Assembly (NCBI RefSeq): GCF_004514425.2
Contig: NZ_MYFN02000010.1
Location: 62,001-126,000 of the forward strand
Source of the DNA: Shinella sumterensis
Lineage (GTDB): Bacteria; Pseudomonadota; Alphaproteobacteria; Rhizobiales; Rhizobiaceae
Reading direction: 5' to 3'
DNA length: 64,000 nucleotides
The stretch's first letter is position 1. Each line of letters begins with the position of its first letter. Below are positions 1 through 9,898 of this stretch, piece by piece. The notes beneath the pieces were generated by a model. It saw only the letters and a program-made list of their open reading frames with translations, did not search any database and had not been told where the DNA came from. A program made the translations under genes and the position numbers.

Positions 1-797
1 GCACCGGGCGTGCTCATCGCTGGGCAGGAACCGGTCGGCGAAAAGGGCTTTTCGGCCTGCTGGTTGAAGACATATTTGCCTTCGCAGACATTCACTTCGG
101 GCGGACGCTTCGTCACTTCGAAATGGTCGTAGCCGACCTTCAGCATCTTCCAGAATTCGATATTGGGATTGTCGCGATGACGCGCCATGTTCTCGGCCGT
201 CATGCGAAAGGGAAACGCCTGGAGCTGAACGGACTTCTGTCCGCCGTCGAAGGCATCGCGCGCGAAGGCGAAAATCTCCAGCATCTGCTCGTCGGTCATC
301 GAGTAGCAGCCCGACGAAGAGCATGCGCCATGGATCATGAGGTTGGTGCCGCTCGCCTTGTTGGCGCGGTCATAGGTATTGGGGAAGCCCGTGTTGATTG
401 CCAGGAAATAGCTCGAATTCGGATTCATGTTCGCGCGTGAGAGCGGGTAGAATCCTTCCGGCGCCTGGCGGTCGCCTTCCTTCATCTTCGGGCCGAGCTT
501 GCCGGACCAGGCGCAGATCTTGTAGTTGCGCACCAGCTGGAAACGGTTGGTGCGGTCGGCCTTCCAAAGTTCGAGCCGGCCCTCTTCCTTGAAGATGCGC
601 AGCATGATGGGCGAGGAACGGTCGATCTTCATCGACGCGAGCTTGCTCACGATGGACGGCGACAGCTGATAGCTTGTCTTGGACGAGACCTTGGAGATGT
701 CCACATCGACCTTGTCGAAGGAATCGAGGGTCTCGTTGGTGCATCCCGCGGCAGCCACGGCGAGAAATGAAACAGCGGCAAGAACAGACAGGCGCAT
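1..797 (-). CDS. L,D-transpeptidase (YafK-type YkuD domain) lipoprotein, partial
   Basis: Predicted murein L,D-transpeptidase that would cross-link or modify peptidoglycan in the periplasm. The N-terminus is hydrophobic and ends in AVAAAGC, a loose lipobox with Cys at residue 19. Further on there is an IHGACSSSGCYSM stretch that matches the HG...S-x-GC catalytic signature of YafK-type YkuD domains; the Cys in SSGC would be the nucleophile. The start at 797 gives the signal peptide directly. About 265 codons are present and the 3' end runs off the window at base 1, so the C-terminus is missing. It lies downstream of accA on the same strand, separated by a probable terminator, so it probably has its own promoter. 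Family call is confident; the exact substrate is not known. Confidence 0.85.
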   Translation of the reverse strand, partial: MRLSVLAAVSFLAVAAAGCTNETLDSFDKVDVDISKVSSKTSYQLSPSIVSKLASMKIDRSSPIMLRIFKEEGRLELWKADRTNRFQLVRNYKICAWSGKLGPKMKEGDRQAPEGFYPLSRANMNPNSSYFLAINTGFPNTYDRANKASGTNLMIHGACSSSGCYSMTDEQMLEIFAFARDAFDGGQKSVQLQAFPFRMTAENMARHRDNPNIEFWKMLKVGYDHFEVTKRPPEVNVCEGKYVFNQQAEKPFSPTGSCPAMSTPG

Positions 798-960
798 GCA
801 GGGGTCCGTGAGCTATCGTCAGATCGCGAGCCGTCGTGCCGGCAGAGCGGGACGGACTGTCGTTACCGGCTTATACTTCATAAATGCTTAACCGGGAATT
901 CCTTCGCGCAGCCGAACGCCGGCTGCAACCGTTTCAGACACAAGGAATATGGCCGAGATG

Positions 961-985
961 CGGCAAAGGCGGCGCGGGCGCCGCC
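961..985 (-). terminator. Probable intrinsic terminator of accA
   Basis: Five bases after the accA stop codon there is a perfect 8-bp GC stem (968-975 with 978-985), and on the minus strand it is followed by TTTGCCG. The U-tract is short, so termination may be partial. Confidence 0.5.
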
Positions 986-989
986 CCGA

Positions 990-1943
990 TCAGAGCTGCC
1001 GACCGATATTGAGGTAGCGCTGGCGGCGGTCCTTGCGCAGCTGGTCGCCCGTCTTTGCCGAGAGATCCTTCAGCGAGGAGGCGATCACATCGCCCGTGCG
1101 GGCGATGACAGCCTGCGGATCGCGGTGCGCGCCGCCCATCGGCTCGGGGATGATGCCGTCGATGATGCCGAAGGCCTTCAGGTCTTCGGCCGTGATCTTC
1201 ATGTTGCTCGCCGCTTCCTTGGCGCGGGTCGAATCGCGCCACAGGATCGAGGCCGCACCTTCCGGCGAAATGACGCTGTAGATCGCATGCTCCAGCATGT
1301 AGACACGGTCGCCGGTGGCGATCGCGATGGCGCCGCCCGAACCGCCCTCGCCCAGCACGACCGAGACGATCGGCACGCGGACGTTGAGGCACATCTCCGT
1401 CGAGCGGGCGATGGCTTCCGCCTGACCGCGCTCTTCCGCGCCGATGCCCGGATAGGCGCCGGCGGTATCGATCAGCGTGATGACCGGCAGGCCGAAACGG
1501 TCGGCCATTTCCATGACGCGGATGGCCTTGCGGTAGCCTTCCGGGCGCGCGCTGCCGAAATTGTGCTTCAGGCGCGACTTGGTGTCGTTGCCCTTTTCCT
1601 GGCCGATGACAGCGACGGCCTCGCCGCGAAAACGGCCGAGGCCCGCCAGGATCGCCTCGTCTTCGGCGAACTTCCGGTCGCCGGCGAGCGGGGTGAACTC
1701 TTCGAACAGCTGGGCGGCATAATCGACGAAATGTGGACGCTGCGGGTGGCGCGCGACCTGCGTCTTCTGCCAGGGCGTCAGCTTGGCGTAGATATCGGCC
1801 ATGGCCTCGCGGGCGCGGATTTCCAGCCGACCGATTTCGTCGCTCGTGTCGATGCTCTCATCTTCTTCGGCGAGCTTGCGCAGCTCGTGGATCTTGCCTT
1901 CGAGATCCGAGATGGGCTTTTCGAAATCGAGGTAATTGTGCAT
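990..1943 (-). CDS. accA: Acetyl-CoA carboxylase carboxyltransferase subunit alpha
   Basis: Alpha subunit of the carboxyltransferase half of acetyl-CoA carboxylase, which makes malonyl-CoA for fatty acid synthesis in the cytoplasm with AccD. The 317-aa protein has the family N-terminus ([11 protein letters not shown]), a crotonase-like core with the [16 protein letters not shown] and GEGGSGGA stretches, and the [10 protein letters not shown] segment near residue 220. An upstream in-frame ATG at 1970 would add nine residues (MSKRSETHL); the start at 1943 matches the usual family start. The gene follows xerD on the same strand, as is common in Rhizobiaceae. Confidence 0.97.
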   Translation of the reverse strand: MHNYLDFEKPISDLEGKIHELRKLAEEDESIDTSDEIGRLEIRAREAMADIYAKLTPWQKTQVARHPQRPHFVDYAAQLFEEFTPLAGDRKFAEDEAILAGLGRFRGEAVAVIGQEKGNDTKSRLKHNFGSARPEGYRKAIRVMEMADRFGLPVITLIDTAGAYPGIGAEERGQAEAIARSTEMCLNVRVPIVSVVLGEGGSGGAIAIATGDRVYMLEHAIYSVISPEGAASILWRDSTRAKEAASNMKITAEDLKAFGIIDGIIPEPMGGAHRDPQAVIARTGDVIASSLKDLSAKTGDQLRKDRRQRYLNIGRQL

Positions 1944-2021
1944 GAGATGCGTTTCCGATCGTTTGCTCAAACCGCGCCAGGCTGCCGTCGGCCAGAGGGC
2001 CAGTCGCCAGCGATGGGGGTC

Positions 2022-2969
2022 CTAATCCGTTTTTTTCGCCTGTTTGGCAAGAGGGTGATGGTTTTGAACGAGCGCGTGCAGCCGTTCTTCCAGCACATGC
2101 GTATAGATTTGTGTCGTCGAAATGTCCTGATGGCCCAGCAGTTCCTGCACGGCGCGCAGGTCCGCGCCGTTCTGAAGCAGATGGCTGGCAAAAGCATGGC
2201 GAAGCACATGCGGCGACAGCGTCGCGGCACGTATGCCCGCCCGTCCGGCCAGTGCCTTCAGATCGCGCGCGAAGACCTGCCGGGGCAGATGCCCCTCCTT
2301 GCTCTGCGCCGGAAACAGGAAATCGCCCGTCGCCGGATCGTCGCCGATCTCGGCCGCCAGCGCCTCGCCATAGGCCTCCATCGCGGTGACGGCGGCGCGC
2401 GACAGCGGCACCAGCCGCTCCTTGTTGCCCTTGCCCTTCACCACGAGGAACCGCCCGGTTTGCGCCAGCACGCTGCCCGGCAGGGAGACGAGCTCGCTGA
2501 CACGCATGCCCGTGGCATAGAGCAGTTCGACGAGCAGATGCATGCGCCGTTTCAGGAGGAGATTGCCCCCCGGCTCGCCTGCTTCCGTCTCGGCCCGCGT
2601 GATGAGACGCGTGACATCGTCAACGGACAGCGTCTTGGGCAGCGAACGCGCCTTCTTCGGCGCATCGAGGATGGCGGTGGGATCGTCGCCGCGCAGCCCC
2701 TCGCCGTAGAGAAACTTGAAGAACTGCCGCAACGCCGAAAGCCGCCGCGCCTGCGATGACGCCGCAAAGCCCTGCTTGGCGAGATGGCCGAGATAGGCGC
2801 GCAGGTCGTCCGGCGCCGCCTCCGTCAGGCGCACGCCGCGCGCATTGAGGAACGATTTCACGTCTTCCAGATCGCGCTCGTAGGATTGCAGCGTGTTCGT
2901 CGCGGCCCCGCGCTCGGCGCTCATCATTTCGAGGAAGGATTCGACCTGAAGCGCTGACAGATCCCTCAT
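2022..2969 (-). CDS. xerD: Site-specific tyrosine recombinase XerD
   Basis: Housekeeping recombinase that acts with XerC at dif to resolve chromosome dimers under FtsK control. The 315-aa protein has an N-terminal SAM-like DNA-binding domain (about residues 5-90) and a C-terminal catalytic domain with the tyrosine recombinase residues visible: Arg in ATGMRVSEL, Lys in [16 protein letters not shown] and the nucleophile Tyr in TTQIYTHV. It overlaps the upstream 49-codon gene by four bases (ATGA), so the two are likely translationally coupled. Nothing nearby suggests a phage or integron origin. Confidence 0.95.
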   Translation of the reverse strand: MRDLSALQVESFLEMMSAERGAATNTLQSYERDLEDVKSFLNARGVRLTEAAPDDLRAYLGHLAKQGFAASSQARRLSALRQFFKFLYGEGLRGDDPTAILDAPKKARSLPKTLSVDDVTRLITRAETEAGEPGGNLLLKRRMHLLVELLYATGMRVSELVSLPGSVLAQTGRFLVVKGKGNKERLVPLSRAAVTAMEAYGEALAAEIGDDPATGDFLFPAQSKEGHLPRQVFARDLKALAGRAGIRAATLSPHVLRHAFASHLLQNGADLRAVQELLGHQDISTTQIYTHVLEERLHALVQNHHPLAKQAKKTD

Positions 2970-3115
2970 TGCGGTGGATTGACCCGTTCGGACGGGATCC
3001 GGATCGTGACCTCGCGCTCACTGGGCTCGACGAAGGTCACCAGCGCCACCATGATCCCGTAGATCGATCCGGCGATCACGGCACAGATGAACAGGAATCG
3101 GAACAGGGTGGGCAT
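2966..3115 (-). CDS. Small single-pass membrane protein, unknown function
   Basis: A 49-aa product beginning [20 protein letters not shown] with one membrane segment (about residues 4-27) and a short charged tail ([20 protein letters not shown]). Its stop overlaps the xerD start by four bases, a sign of coupled translation and that this is a true gene. A possible minus-strand -10 (TATAGA, near 3139-3144) lies just upstream, and the divergent aroK gene starts 129 bases away. I recognise no named family; co-location with xerD is the only clue. Confidence 0.7.
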   Translation of the reverse strand: MPTLFRFLFICAVIAGSIYGIMVALVTFVEPSEREVTIRIPSERVNPPQ

Positions 3116-3189
3116 GGCGGTCTCCGGGGCAACGCCCTCTATATCGCCCCGCCCTGCCGCCAGTGCAAGGGATGGATGGTCACGCAGGC

Positions 3190-3217
3190 TTGACGCTTCC
3201 GGCGCTTTGTCGATACG
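3190..3217 (+). promoter_or_regulatory. Candidate sigma-70 promoter of aroK-aroB
   Basis: TTGACG (3190-3195), 16-base spacer, GATACG (3212-3217), placed 28 bases before the aroK start. The -10 is imperfect; this is a motif match only. Confidence 0.35.
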
Positions 3218-3244
3218 GAAAGGGACGAAAACCCGGAAAACGCA

Positions 3245-3823
3245 ATGACCGAGCTGATCGAACAGCCCCCCCTTACGCTTGCCGCAGAGGCCCGTGCCGC
3301 CCTCGGCAAACGCAACCTCGTGCTGATCGGCCTTATGGGCGCCGGCAAGTCGGCGATCGGGCGCATGAGCGCGCAGGCGCTCGGTATTCCCTTCGTCGAT
3401 TCCGACCATGAGATCGAGCGCGTCTCGCGCATGTCGATCCCCGACCTTTTCGCCACCTATGGCGAGGCCGAGTTCCGCGCGCTCGAGACCCGCGTCATCA
3501 AGCGGCTCCTGCGCTCGGGACCGCGCGTCGTCTCCACCGGCGGCGGGGCCTATATCAACGAGAACACGCGCCGGCACATCAAGCGCGGCGGGCTGACCGT
3601 TTGGTTGAAGGCCGATCTCGACGTGCTGTGGGAGCGGGTCAGCAAGCGCGACACCCGCCCGCTGCTGAAGACGGAAAATCCACGCCAGACGCTCGAAAAC
3701 CTCATGAACGCCCGCTATCCGATCTATGCGGAAGCCGAGGTTACGGTCATTTCGCGGGATGTAAGAAAAGAAACCATGGTGGACGAGGTACTTGCCGCGA
3801 TCGCCGCCACCCGCAAGATATGA
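3245..3823 (+). CDS. aroK: Shikimate kinase
   Basis: Phosphorylates shikimate to shikimate 3-phosphate with ATP, the fifth step of the chorismate pathway. The 192-aa P-loop kinase shows Walker A GLMGAGKS (residues 29-36), the shikimate-binding DSDHEIE segment (about 53-59), the GGGA motif (about 98-101) and the lid region with RDTRPLL. It is followed after 10 bases by aroB, the usual alphaproteobacterial aroKB pair. Confidence 0.97.
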   Translation: MTELIEQPPLTLAAEARAALGKRNLVLIGLMGAGKSAIGRMSAQALGIPFVDSDHEIERVSRMSIPDLFATYGEAEFRALETRVIKRLLRSGPRVVSTGGGAYINENTRRHIKRGGLTVWLKADLDVLWERVSKRDTRPLLKTENPRQTLENLMNARYPIYAEAEVTVISRDVRKETMVDEVLAAIAATRKI

Positions 3824-3833
3824 CGAGATAGCC

Positions 3834-4961
3834 ATGACCGTTTCAGCCACCGCGCGCCGTACCGTGCGGGTCGACCTCGGCGACCGCTCCTACGATATCC
3901 TCATCGGCCCGGGATTGATCGCCGCCGCGGGACGCGAGATCGCGCTTCGCCTGAAGGGCCGCAAGATCGCCGTCATCACCGACGAACACGTCGCCCCGCT
4001 CTATCTCGACGGCTTCATGGCGGCCCTCAAGGCCGAAGGCATCGACGCCGTCTCGCTGGTGCTGCCCGCCGGCGAGAAGACCAAGAGCTTCGAACATCTC
4101 ATCAGCGTCTGCGACAGCGTGCTGGCCGCGCGCATCGAGCGCAACGACGCGGTCGTGGCGCTCGGCGGCGGCGTGATCGGCGACCTCACCGGCTTTGCCG
4201 CCGGCATCGTGCGCCGCGGCTCGCGCTTCATCCAGGTCCCGACATCGCTTCTGGCACAGGTCGATTCCTCCGTCGGCGGCAAGACCGGCATCAACTCCCC
4301 GCACGGCAAGAACCTGATCGGCGTCTTCCATCAGCCCGACCTCGTGCTCGCCGATACCGACGTGCTCGATACGCTCTCACCGCGCGAATTCCGCGCCGGC
4401 TATGCCGAAGTCGCCAAATACGGCCTCATCGACAAGCCCGACTTCTTCGCCTGGCTCGAAGGTAATTGGCAGGCCGTCTTTGCCGGCGGCGAGGCCCGCA
4501 TCGAAGCGATCGCCACGAGCTGCCAGGCGAAAGCCGACGTGGTCGCGGCCGACGAACGGGAAAACGGCCAGCGCGCGCTGCTCAATCTCGGCCACACCTT
4601 CGGCCACGCGCTGGAGGCGGCGACGCGCTACGACAGCGCCCGCCTCGTCCATGGTGAAGGCGTGTCCATCGGCATGGTGCTGGCGCACCAGTTTTCCGCC
4701 CGCATGAACCTGTGCAGCCCCGACGACGGCAAGCGCGTCGAGGCGCATCTGCGCGCGGTCGGCCTTCCCACCACCATGGGCGAAATTCCCGGTAGCCTGC
4801 CGCCGGCGGAGGTTCTCATGGACGCCATCGCGCAGGACAAGAAGGTCAAGGCCGGCAAGCTCACCTTCATCCTCACGCGCGGCGTCGGCCAGTCCTTCGT
4901 CGCCGATGACGTGCCGCAATCCGAAGTCATCGCCTTCCTCAAGGAAAAGCTGCCGACATGA
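3834..4961 (+). CDS. aroB: 3-dehydroquinate synthase
   Basis: Converts DAHP to 3-dehydroquinate (second step of the shikimate pathway), NAD- and Zn-dependent. The 375-aa protein has the nucleotide-binding GGGVIGD motif (about residue 105), the LLAQVDSSVGGKTGIN stretch, and the metal ligands Glu in the YAEVAKYG segment, His in NLGHTFGHALE and His in VHGEGVSIG. The ATG at 3834 is preferred: an earlier in-frame start at 3792 lies inside aroK and would add 14 atypical residues. Its stop overlaps the next gene by four bases (ATGA). Confidence 0.97.
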   Translation: MTVSATARRTVRVDLGDRSYDILIGPGLIAAAGREIALRLKGRKIAVITDEHVAPLYLDGFMAALKAEGIDAVSLVLPAGEKTKSFEHLISVCDSVLAARIERNDAVVALGGGVIGDLTGFAAGIVRRGSRFIQVPTSLLAQVDSSVGGKTGINSPHGKNLIGVFHQPDLVLADTDVLDTLSPREFRAGYAEVAKYGLIDKPDFFAWLEGNWQAVFAGGEARIEAIATSCQAKADVVAADERENGQRALLNLGHTFGHALEAATRYDSARLVHGEGVSIGMVLAHQFSARMNLCSPDDGKRVEAHLRAVGLPTTMGEIPGSLPPAEVLMDAIAQDKKVKAGKLTFILTRGVGQSFVADDVPQSEVIAFLKEKLPT

Positions 4962-5842
4962 ACAGCGAAACGCCCGTCGCGCTCGCTCCCTTCTCCTGGC
5001 CGGTGATCGTCGTTGTCCTCGGCTTCATCCTTCTCGTCATCCTGCTGTTCCGGTGGCGCAACCATCAGGATGCGCGCGAGGCGGAGGGCGAACGCCGCCA
5101 GGGCGACGGCGCGCCGGCAAGGCCCGACCGGGAAAGGCTCCTGAGCGCGCTCGATCTCGATTCGCTCGAAGTGTCCGACATCATGATCCACCGCACGACC
5201 ATGCGCGGGCTCGATGCCGGCGACCCTCCGGAAGAAGTCGTCAGGGCCGTGCTGGAAAGCCCGTATACGCGCATGCCGCTCTGGTCCGGTTCGGTCGACA
5301 ACATCGTGGGCGTCGTGCACGCCAAGGACCTCCTGCGCGCGCTGGCCGAGCCGGGCATCGAGCCGAAGAACCTCGATATCACCAAGGTCGCGCAGAAACC
5401 GTGGTTCGTACCGGACACGACGACGCTGAAGGAACAGCTCACCGCCTTCCTGCGCCGCAAGGAGCATTTCGCCACCGTCGTGGACGAGTACGGCGAGGTG
5501 CAGGGCCTCGTCACGCTTCAGGATATTTTGAAGGTCATCGTCGGGGACCTCTCCGATGAAAAGGATGTCGACGTCCAGGGCGTGCGGCGCGAAGCCGATG
5601 GCTCGCTGGTCGTCGATGGCAGCGTCCCGATCCGCGACCTCAACCGTGCCTTCGGCTGGAACCTGCCGGATGAGGAAGCAACGACGATTGCCGGCCTCGT
5701 CATCCACGAATCGAAATCGATTCCGGAGGAACGGCAGGCCTTCACCTTCTACGGCAAGCGGTTCATCGTCATGAAGCGGGTGAAGAACCGCGTGACCCGC
5801 CTGCGCATCCGCCCGGTCGAGCCGGAACAGCCCGCGGCCTGA
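4958..5842 (+). CDS. CorC/HlyC-type CBS-domain protein lacking the DUF21 domain
   Basis: A 294-aa protein of the CorC/CNNM (old name hemolysin TlyC) group. Residues 13-31 form one membrane helix, followed by a short acidic linker, a CBS-domain pair (about 60-185, with MLDRTTMRG-like and VVDEYGEVQGLVT segments) and a C-terminal CorC_HlyC domain (about 200-285). Family members in rhizobia are normally about 430 aa, with an N-terminal DUF21/CNNM domain of several membrane helices; that domain is absent here, and the space upstream is aroB. The usual acidic EDILEEIVG sequence is QDILKVIVG. Start overlaps aroB, implying coupling. A transport role is doubtful without DUF21; a nucleotide-sensing or regulatory role is a guess. 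Confidence 0.8.
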   Translation: MNSETPVALAPFSWPVIVVVLGFILLVILLFRWRNHQDAREAEGERRQGDGAPARPDRERLLSALDLDSLEVSDIMIHRTTMRGLDAGDPPEEVVRAVLESPYTRMPLWSGSVDNIVGVVHAKDLLRALAEPGIEPKNLDITKVAQKPWFVPDTTTLKEQLTAFLRRKEHFATVVDEYGEVQGLVTLQDILKVIVGDLSDEKDVDVQGVRREADGSLVVDGSVPIRDLNRAFGWNLPDEEATTIAGLVIHESKSIPEERQAFTFYGKRFIVMKRVKNRVTRLRIRPVEPEQPAA

Positions 5843-5843
5843 C

Positions 5844-6122
5844 CTACCAGCGCGTCGGCTCTCCCGGCGCCGCGGCCTCCACGGCCAGGGCATGTAAACC
5901 AGCCTCGAACTCCGCCGTCACGAGATCGTTGATCGCCCTGTGGCGTGCCACGCGGCCCATGCCGGCAAACGCGGCCGAGACGATTCGCACGCGCATATGC
6001 GTCTCGCCCTCGCCGTCATGGCCATGGTGGCCGGCATGCAGATGGCTCTCGTTGATGACCTCGAGGCGTTCGGGCGAAAAGGCCGCTTCGAGCTTCCCGG
6101 CGATACTGGATTTTACGGACAT
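5844..6122 (-). CDS. bolA: BolA family transcriptional/Fe-S regulator
   Basis: A 92-aa BolA-like protein: KLEAAFSPERLEVINESHLHAGH followed by HMRVRIVSAAFAGMGRVARHRAIND, which carries the class-defining His residues and the FxGxxxVxRHR helix that binds [2Fe-2S] with monothiol glutaredoxins. Start at 6122 (MSVKSSIAGKL) matches the family; an earlier in-frame start at 6167 would add 15 unrelated residues. It ends one base from the stop of the convergent CorC-like gene and is divergent from the DnaJ-domain gene, the standard rhizobial arrangement. Confidence 0.93.
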   Translation of the reverse strand: MSVKSSIAGKLEAAFSPERLEVINESHLHAGHHGHDGEGETHMRVRIVSAAFAGMGRVARHRAINDLVTAEFEAGLHALAVEAAAPGEPTRW

Positions 6123-6235
6123 TGGAGAACCTTGGCGTTGGAAAAGGCGCTTGTCGCAACGCAACAAAATAGTTTCACAAAGCCAGCAACAATCCGCTTT
6201 GTCAATTCTTGTTGCGGGCCCACTGCAACCCCATA

Positions 6236-6868
6236 ATGAGCGCCATGAAACTCGATTCCAAATACTTCGACCGCATTCGCACGAAGCGGCGCGTGGAGCG
6301 TCCGGAACGCTCCGCGCCGATCTGTCAGTGGGACGGCTGCGAAGAGAATGCCGTGCATCGCGCGCCCGTGGGCCGCAATGCCGAAGGCCAGTATTTCATG
6401 TTCTGCTTCGAGCATGTGAAGGAATACAACAAGGGCTACAACTACTTCTCCGGCCTCTCGGACGGCGAGATCGCGCGCTACCAGAAGGAAGCCATCACCG
6501 GCCACCGTCCGACCTGGACCATCGGCGTCAACAAGGCGTCCAAGAACGGGCCGGCGCAGGGCAATGTGCGCTCGGGCTCGGCCGGGGCAAATCAGCGCAT
6601 TCGCGATCCCTTCGGCTTCTTCAACGAGAACAAGGGCCGCCGCCCGCAGATGGAGCCGCGCGCCAGGAAGCTGAAGACGCTGGAGGCCAAGGCTTTCGAT
6701 ACGCTGGGCCTTTCCGCGAATGCGACGAGCGAGGACATCAAGTCGGCCTACAAATCGCTTGTCAAAAAGCATCACCCGGATGCAAATGGCGGTGATAGGG
6801 GCTCGGAAGAGCGTTTTCGGGCGGTCATCCAAGCATATCAATTGTTAAAGCAGGCCGGCTTCTGCTAG
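6236..6868 (+). CDS. DnaJ-domain (J-domain) protein
   Basis: A 210-aa protein with a C-terminal J-domain (about residues 145-208) that contains the HPD tripeptide ([10 protein letters not shown]) needed to stimulate DnaK ATPase. The N-terminal half is specific to alphaproteobacteria and includes [15 protein letters not shown] and [16 protein letters not shown], whose two Cys and Cys/His pairs could bind a metal. The start may be 6236 or 6245; both fit. Divergent from bolA and upstream of cobS. A co-chaperone role is inferred from the domain only. Confidence 0.88.
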   Translation: MSAMKLDSKYFDRIRTKRRVERPERSAPICQWDGCEENAVHRAPVGRNAEGQYFMFCFEHVKEYNKGYNYFSGLSDGEIARYQKEAITGHRPTWTIGVNKASKNGPAQGNVRSGSAGANQRIRDPFGFFNENKGRRPQMEPRARKLKTLEAKAFDTLGLSANATSEDIKSAYKSLVKKHHPDANGGDRGSEERFRAVIQAYQLLKQAGFC

Positions 6869-6879
6869 AGCATTTGGCG

Positions 6880-6901
6880 GCCGGGCGGATTGACGCCCGG
6901 C
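6880..6901 (+). terminator. Hairpin between the dnaJ-like gene and cobS
   Basis: GCCGGGCG (6880-6887), a 6-base loop, CGCCCGGC (6894-6901): a perfect 8-bp stem 11 bases after the stop codon. No U-run follows, so it may be a weak terminator or an RNA-stabilising stem. Confidence 0.4.
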
Positions 6902-6984
6902 ATCGCATGAATGCGGTCGAAACAGACGAGCATCGCCGGCAACAGACATTGGGTGGAGGAAAGCCCGCCGCCCGCGGAGACGTG

Positions 6985-7983
6985 ATGAGCAAGATGGATC
7001 TCGATATTTCCAACCTCCCGGACACCACGGTTTCCGTAAGGGAGGTTTTCGGCATTGATACGGACCTGCGGGTTCCGGCCTACTCCAAGGCGGACGCCTA
7101 TGTGCCGGACCTCGATCCGGACTACCTGTTCGACCGCGAAACCACGCTGGCGATCCTCGCGGGCTTTGCCCATAACCGCCGCGTCATGGTGTCCGGCTAC
7201 CACGGCACCGGCAAGTCGACCCATATCGAGCAGGTCGCCGCCCGCCTCAACTGGCCGTGCGTGCGCGTCAACCTCGACAGCCATGTCAGCCGTATCGACC
7301 TCGTCGGCAAGGACGCCATCGTCGTCAAGGACGGGCTTCAGGTCACCGAATTCAAGGATGGCATCCTGCCCTGGGCCTACCAGCACAATGTCGCGCTCGT
7401 CTTCGACGAATACGATGCCGGCCGCCCGGACGTGATGTTCGTCATCCAGCGCGTCCTGGAGTCTTCGGGTCGCCTGACCCTGCTCGACCAGAGCCGCGTC
7501 ATCCGCCCGCATCCCGCCTTCCGCCTGTTCGCCACCGCCAACACGGTGGGCCTCGGCGACACGACGGGCCTCTACCACGGCACGCAGCAGATCAACCAGG
7601 CGCAGATGGACCGCTGGTCGATTGTCACCACGCTGAACTACCTGCCGCACGACAACGAAGTGAACATCGTCGCCGCCAAGGTGAAGCGCCTTGCCGCCGG
7701 CAAGGACGGTCGCGAGACGATCTCGCGCATGGTGCGCGTCGCCGATCTCACCCGTGCGGCCTTCATCAATGGCGACCTGTCGACGGTCATGAGCCCGCGT
7801 ACGGTCATCACTTGGGCAGAGAATGCCGAAATCTTCGGTGATATCGCCTTCGCCTTCCGCGTCACCTTCCTCAACAAGTGCGACGAACTCGAACGCACGC
7901 TGGTTGCCGAACTCTACCAGCGCGCCTTCGGCATCGAGCTGAAGGAGAGTGCGGCAAATATCGTGCTGGAGGCCACGGCCTGA
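6985..7983 (+). CDS. cobS: Aerobic cobaltochelatase subunit CobS
   Basis: AAA+ ATPase of the aerobic CobNST complex that inserts cobalt into hydrogenobyrinic acid a,c-diamide during cobalamin synthesis. The 332-aa protein has a conserved N-terminal segment ([13 protein letters not shown]), Walker [10 protein letters not shown] (about residue 74), Walker [10 protein letters not shown] and the sensor-1 ATAN. The start at 6985 ([12 protein letters not shown]) matches the family, preceded by a purine-rich cggaga; a longer in-frame start at 6874 is unlikely. It pairs with cobT 16 bases downstream; cobN is not in this window. Confidence 0.97.
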   Translation: MSKMDLDISNLPDTTVSVREVFGIDTDLRVPAYSKADAYVPDLDPDYLFDRETTLAILAGFAHNRRVMVSGYHGTGKSTHIEQVAARLNWPCVRVNLDSHVSRIDLVGKDAIVVKDGLQVTEFKDGILPWAYQHNVALVFDEYDAGRPDVMFVIQRVLESSGRLTLLDQSRVIRPHPAFRLFATANTVGLGDTTGLYHGTQQINQAQMDRWSIVTTLNYLPHDNEVNIVAAKVKRLAAGKDGRETISRMVRVADLTRAAFINGDLSTVMSPRTVITWAENAEIFGDIAFAFRVTFLNKCDELERTLVAELYQRAFGIELKESAANIVLEATA

Positions 7984-7999
7984 GGCCCGGTAGAAGCGC

Positions 8000-9898
8000 A
8001 TGGCAGCTCGCGGAGACAATTCGAAGCCGAGGCCCGGCGGCGTGGTCGACATGGAACCGTTCCGCCGCGCGGTGACGGGCTGTGTGCGCGCCGTCTCCGG
8101 CGATGCGGAGGTGGAGGTCACCTTCGCCAACGAACGCCCCGGCATGACGGGCGAGCGCATCCGCCTGCCGGAACTCAGCAAGCGTCCCTCGCCGGCCGAA
8201 GTCGCGCTCACCCGCGGCCTCGGCGATTCCATGGCGCTGCGCAAGGCCTGCCATGACGCCCGCGTCCACGCCACCATGTCGCCGCAGGGTGCCGATGCCC
8301 GCGCCATCTTCGATGCCGTCGAGCAGGCGCGCGTCGAGGCCATCGGCTCCAATCGCATGCAGGGCATGGCGCAGAACCTGAACGTCGTGCTGTCGGAAAA
8401 ATACGCCAAGGCCAATTTCGGCGCGATCACCCGTCAGGCCGATGCGCCGCTCGAGGAGGCCGTGGCGCTTCTGGTGCGCGAGAAGCTGACGGGGCAGGCC
8501 CCGCCCGCATCCGCCGGCCAGGTGGTCGACCTCTGGCGCGATTTCATCACCGACAAGGCCGGCAAGGACATGGAGGGCCTGTCGGCCGCCATCAACGACC
8601 AGCAGGCCTTCTCCCGCGTCGTGCGCAACATGCTCGCATCGATGAACGTCGCCGAGCAGTACGGCGACGACGAGACCGAGCCCGACGACAGCCAGACGCC
8701 CGAGGACGAGAACCAGCCGCGCAGCGACGAGCAGGAGGACAGCGAGAGCCAGGAAGACGCCGGCGACGACAGCGCCCCTGCTGACGAGAACGAGACGTCC
8801 GACGAGCAGATGGAAGAAGGCGAGATGGACGGCGCGGAAATCTCCGACGACGATCTCGCTGACGACGACGGCGACGAGACGGACAAGCCCGGCGAAGTCC
8901 GCCGCCCCAACCAGCCCTTCTCCGATTTCAACGAGAAGGTGGACTACACGGTCTTCACGCAGGAATTCGACGAGACCATCACCGCGGAGGAGCTGTGCGA
9001 CGAGGCGGAGCTCGACCGCCTGCGCGCCTTCCTCGACAAGCAGCTCGCCCATCTCCAGGGCGCCGTCGGCCGCCTCGCCAACCGCCTGCAACGCCGCCTG
9101 ATGGCGCAGCAGAACCGTGCCTGGGAATTCGACCTTGAGGAAGGCTATCTCGACAGCGCCCGCCTGCAGCGCATCATCATCGATCCGATGCAGCCGCTCT
9201 CCTTCAAGCGCGAGAAGGACACGACCTTCCGCGATACGGTCGTGACGCTGCTCATCGACAATTCCGGCTCCATGCGCGGCCGGCCGATCACCGTTGCCGC
9301 CACCTGCGCCGATATCCTCGCACGCACGCTGGAGCGCTGCGGCGTGAAGGTCGAGATCCTCGGCTTCACCACCAAGGCCTGGAAGGGCGGCCAGTCGCGC
9401 GAGAAGTGGCTCGGCAGCGGCAAGCCGCAATCGCCCGGCCGCCTCAACGACCTGCGCCACATCGTCTACAAGGCTGCCGACGCGCCGTGGCGGCGCGCCC
9501 GCCGCAACCTCGGCCTGATGATGCGCGAAGGCCTGCTCAAGGAAAACATCGACGGCGAAGCGCTGATCTGGGCCCATGATCGCCTTCTGGCGCGGCCCGA
9601 GCAGCGCCGCATCCTGATGATGATTTCCGACGGCGCGCCGGTCGATGATTCCACGCTTTCGGTGAACCCCGGCAATTATCTCGAACGGCACCTGCGCGCC
9701 GTCATCGAGCAGATCGAAACCCGCTCGCCGGTCGAGCTTCTGGCCATCGGCATCGGCCATGACGTCACGCGCTACTACCGCCGCGCCGTCACGATCGTCG
9801 ATGCCGACGAACTGGCCGGCGCGATGACGGAGCAGCTTGCCTCCCTCTTCGCCGACGAGACGACGAGCAGCCGCCCGGCCCGCCGCCGTGCGGGCTAG
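8000..9898 (+). CDS. cobT: Aerobic cobaltochelatase subunit CobT
   Basis: Partner of CobS in cobalt insertion. The 632-aa protein has an N-terminal CobT domain, a strongly acidic linker (about residues 223-298, rich in Asp/Glu), and a C-terminal VWA domain with the MIDAS motif DNSGSM (about residue 419) and a SDGAPVDD element. The acidic linker plus MIDAS organisation is the same as in magnesium chelatase BchD. Its last codons overlap the start of the next gene by 11 bases. Confidence 0.97.
   Translation: MAARGDNSKPRPGGVVDMEPFRRAVTGCVRAVSGDAEVEVTFANERPGMTGERIRLPELSKRPSPAEVALTRGLGDSMALRKACHDARVHATMSPQGADARAIFDAVEQARVEAIGSNRMQGMAQNLNVVLSEKYAKANFGAITRQADAPLEEAVALLVREKLTGQAPPASAGQVVDLWRDFITDKAGKDMEGLSAAINDQQAFSRVVRNMLASMNVAEQYGDDETEPDDSQTPEDENQPRSDEQEDSESQEDAGDDSAPADENETSDEQMEEGEMDGAEISDDDLADDDGDETDKPGEVRRPNQPFSDFNEKVDYTVFTQEFDETITAEELCDEAELDRLRAFLDKQLAHLQGAVGRLANRLQRRLMAQQNRAWEFDLEEGYLDSARLQRIIIDPMQPLSFKREKDTTFRDTVVTLLIDNSGSMRGRPITVAATCADILARTLERCGVKVEILGFTTKAWKGGQSREKWLGSGKPQSPGRLNDLRHIVYKAADAPWRRARRNLGLMMREGLLKENIDGEALIWAHDRLLARPEQRRILMMISDGAPVDDSTLSVNPGNYLERHLRAVIEQIETRSPVELLAIGIGHDVTRYYRRAVTIVDADELAGAMTEQLASLFADETTSSRPARRRAG

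Noticed and set aside
1125-2759. Plus-strand open frame across accA and xerD
   Set aside because: Spans two well-identified minus-strand genes and their gap; shadow of codon bias.
2022-2969. Phage or integron integrase
   Set aside because: The tyrosine recombinase is the chromosomal XerD by size, sequence and neighbours; no attachment repeats, cassettes or phage genes are nearby.
4958-5842. Haemolysin
   Set aside because: The TlyC/haemolysin name is historical; the CBS and CorC_HlyC domains give no support for haemolytic activity.
6869-6984. Cobalamin riboswitch before cobS
   Set aside because: The gap is only about 116 bases, too short for the usual aptamer, and lacks the B12-box GCCACTG-type sequence.
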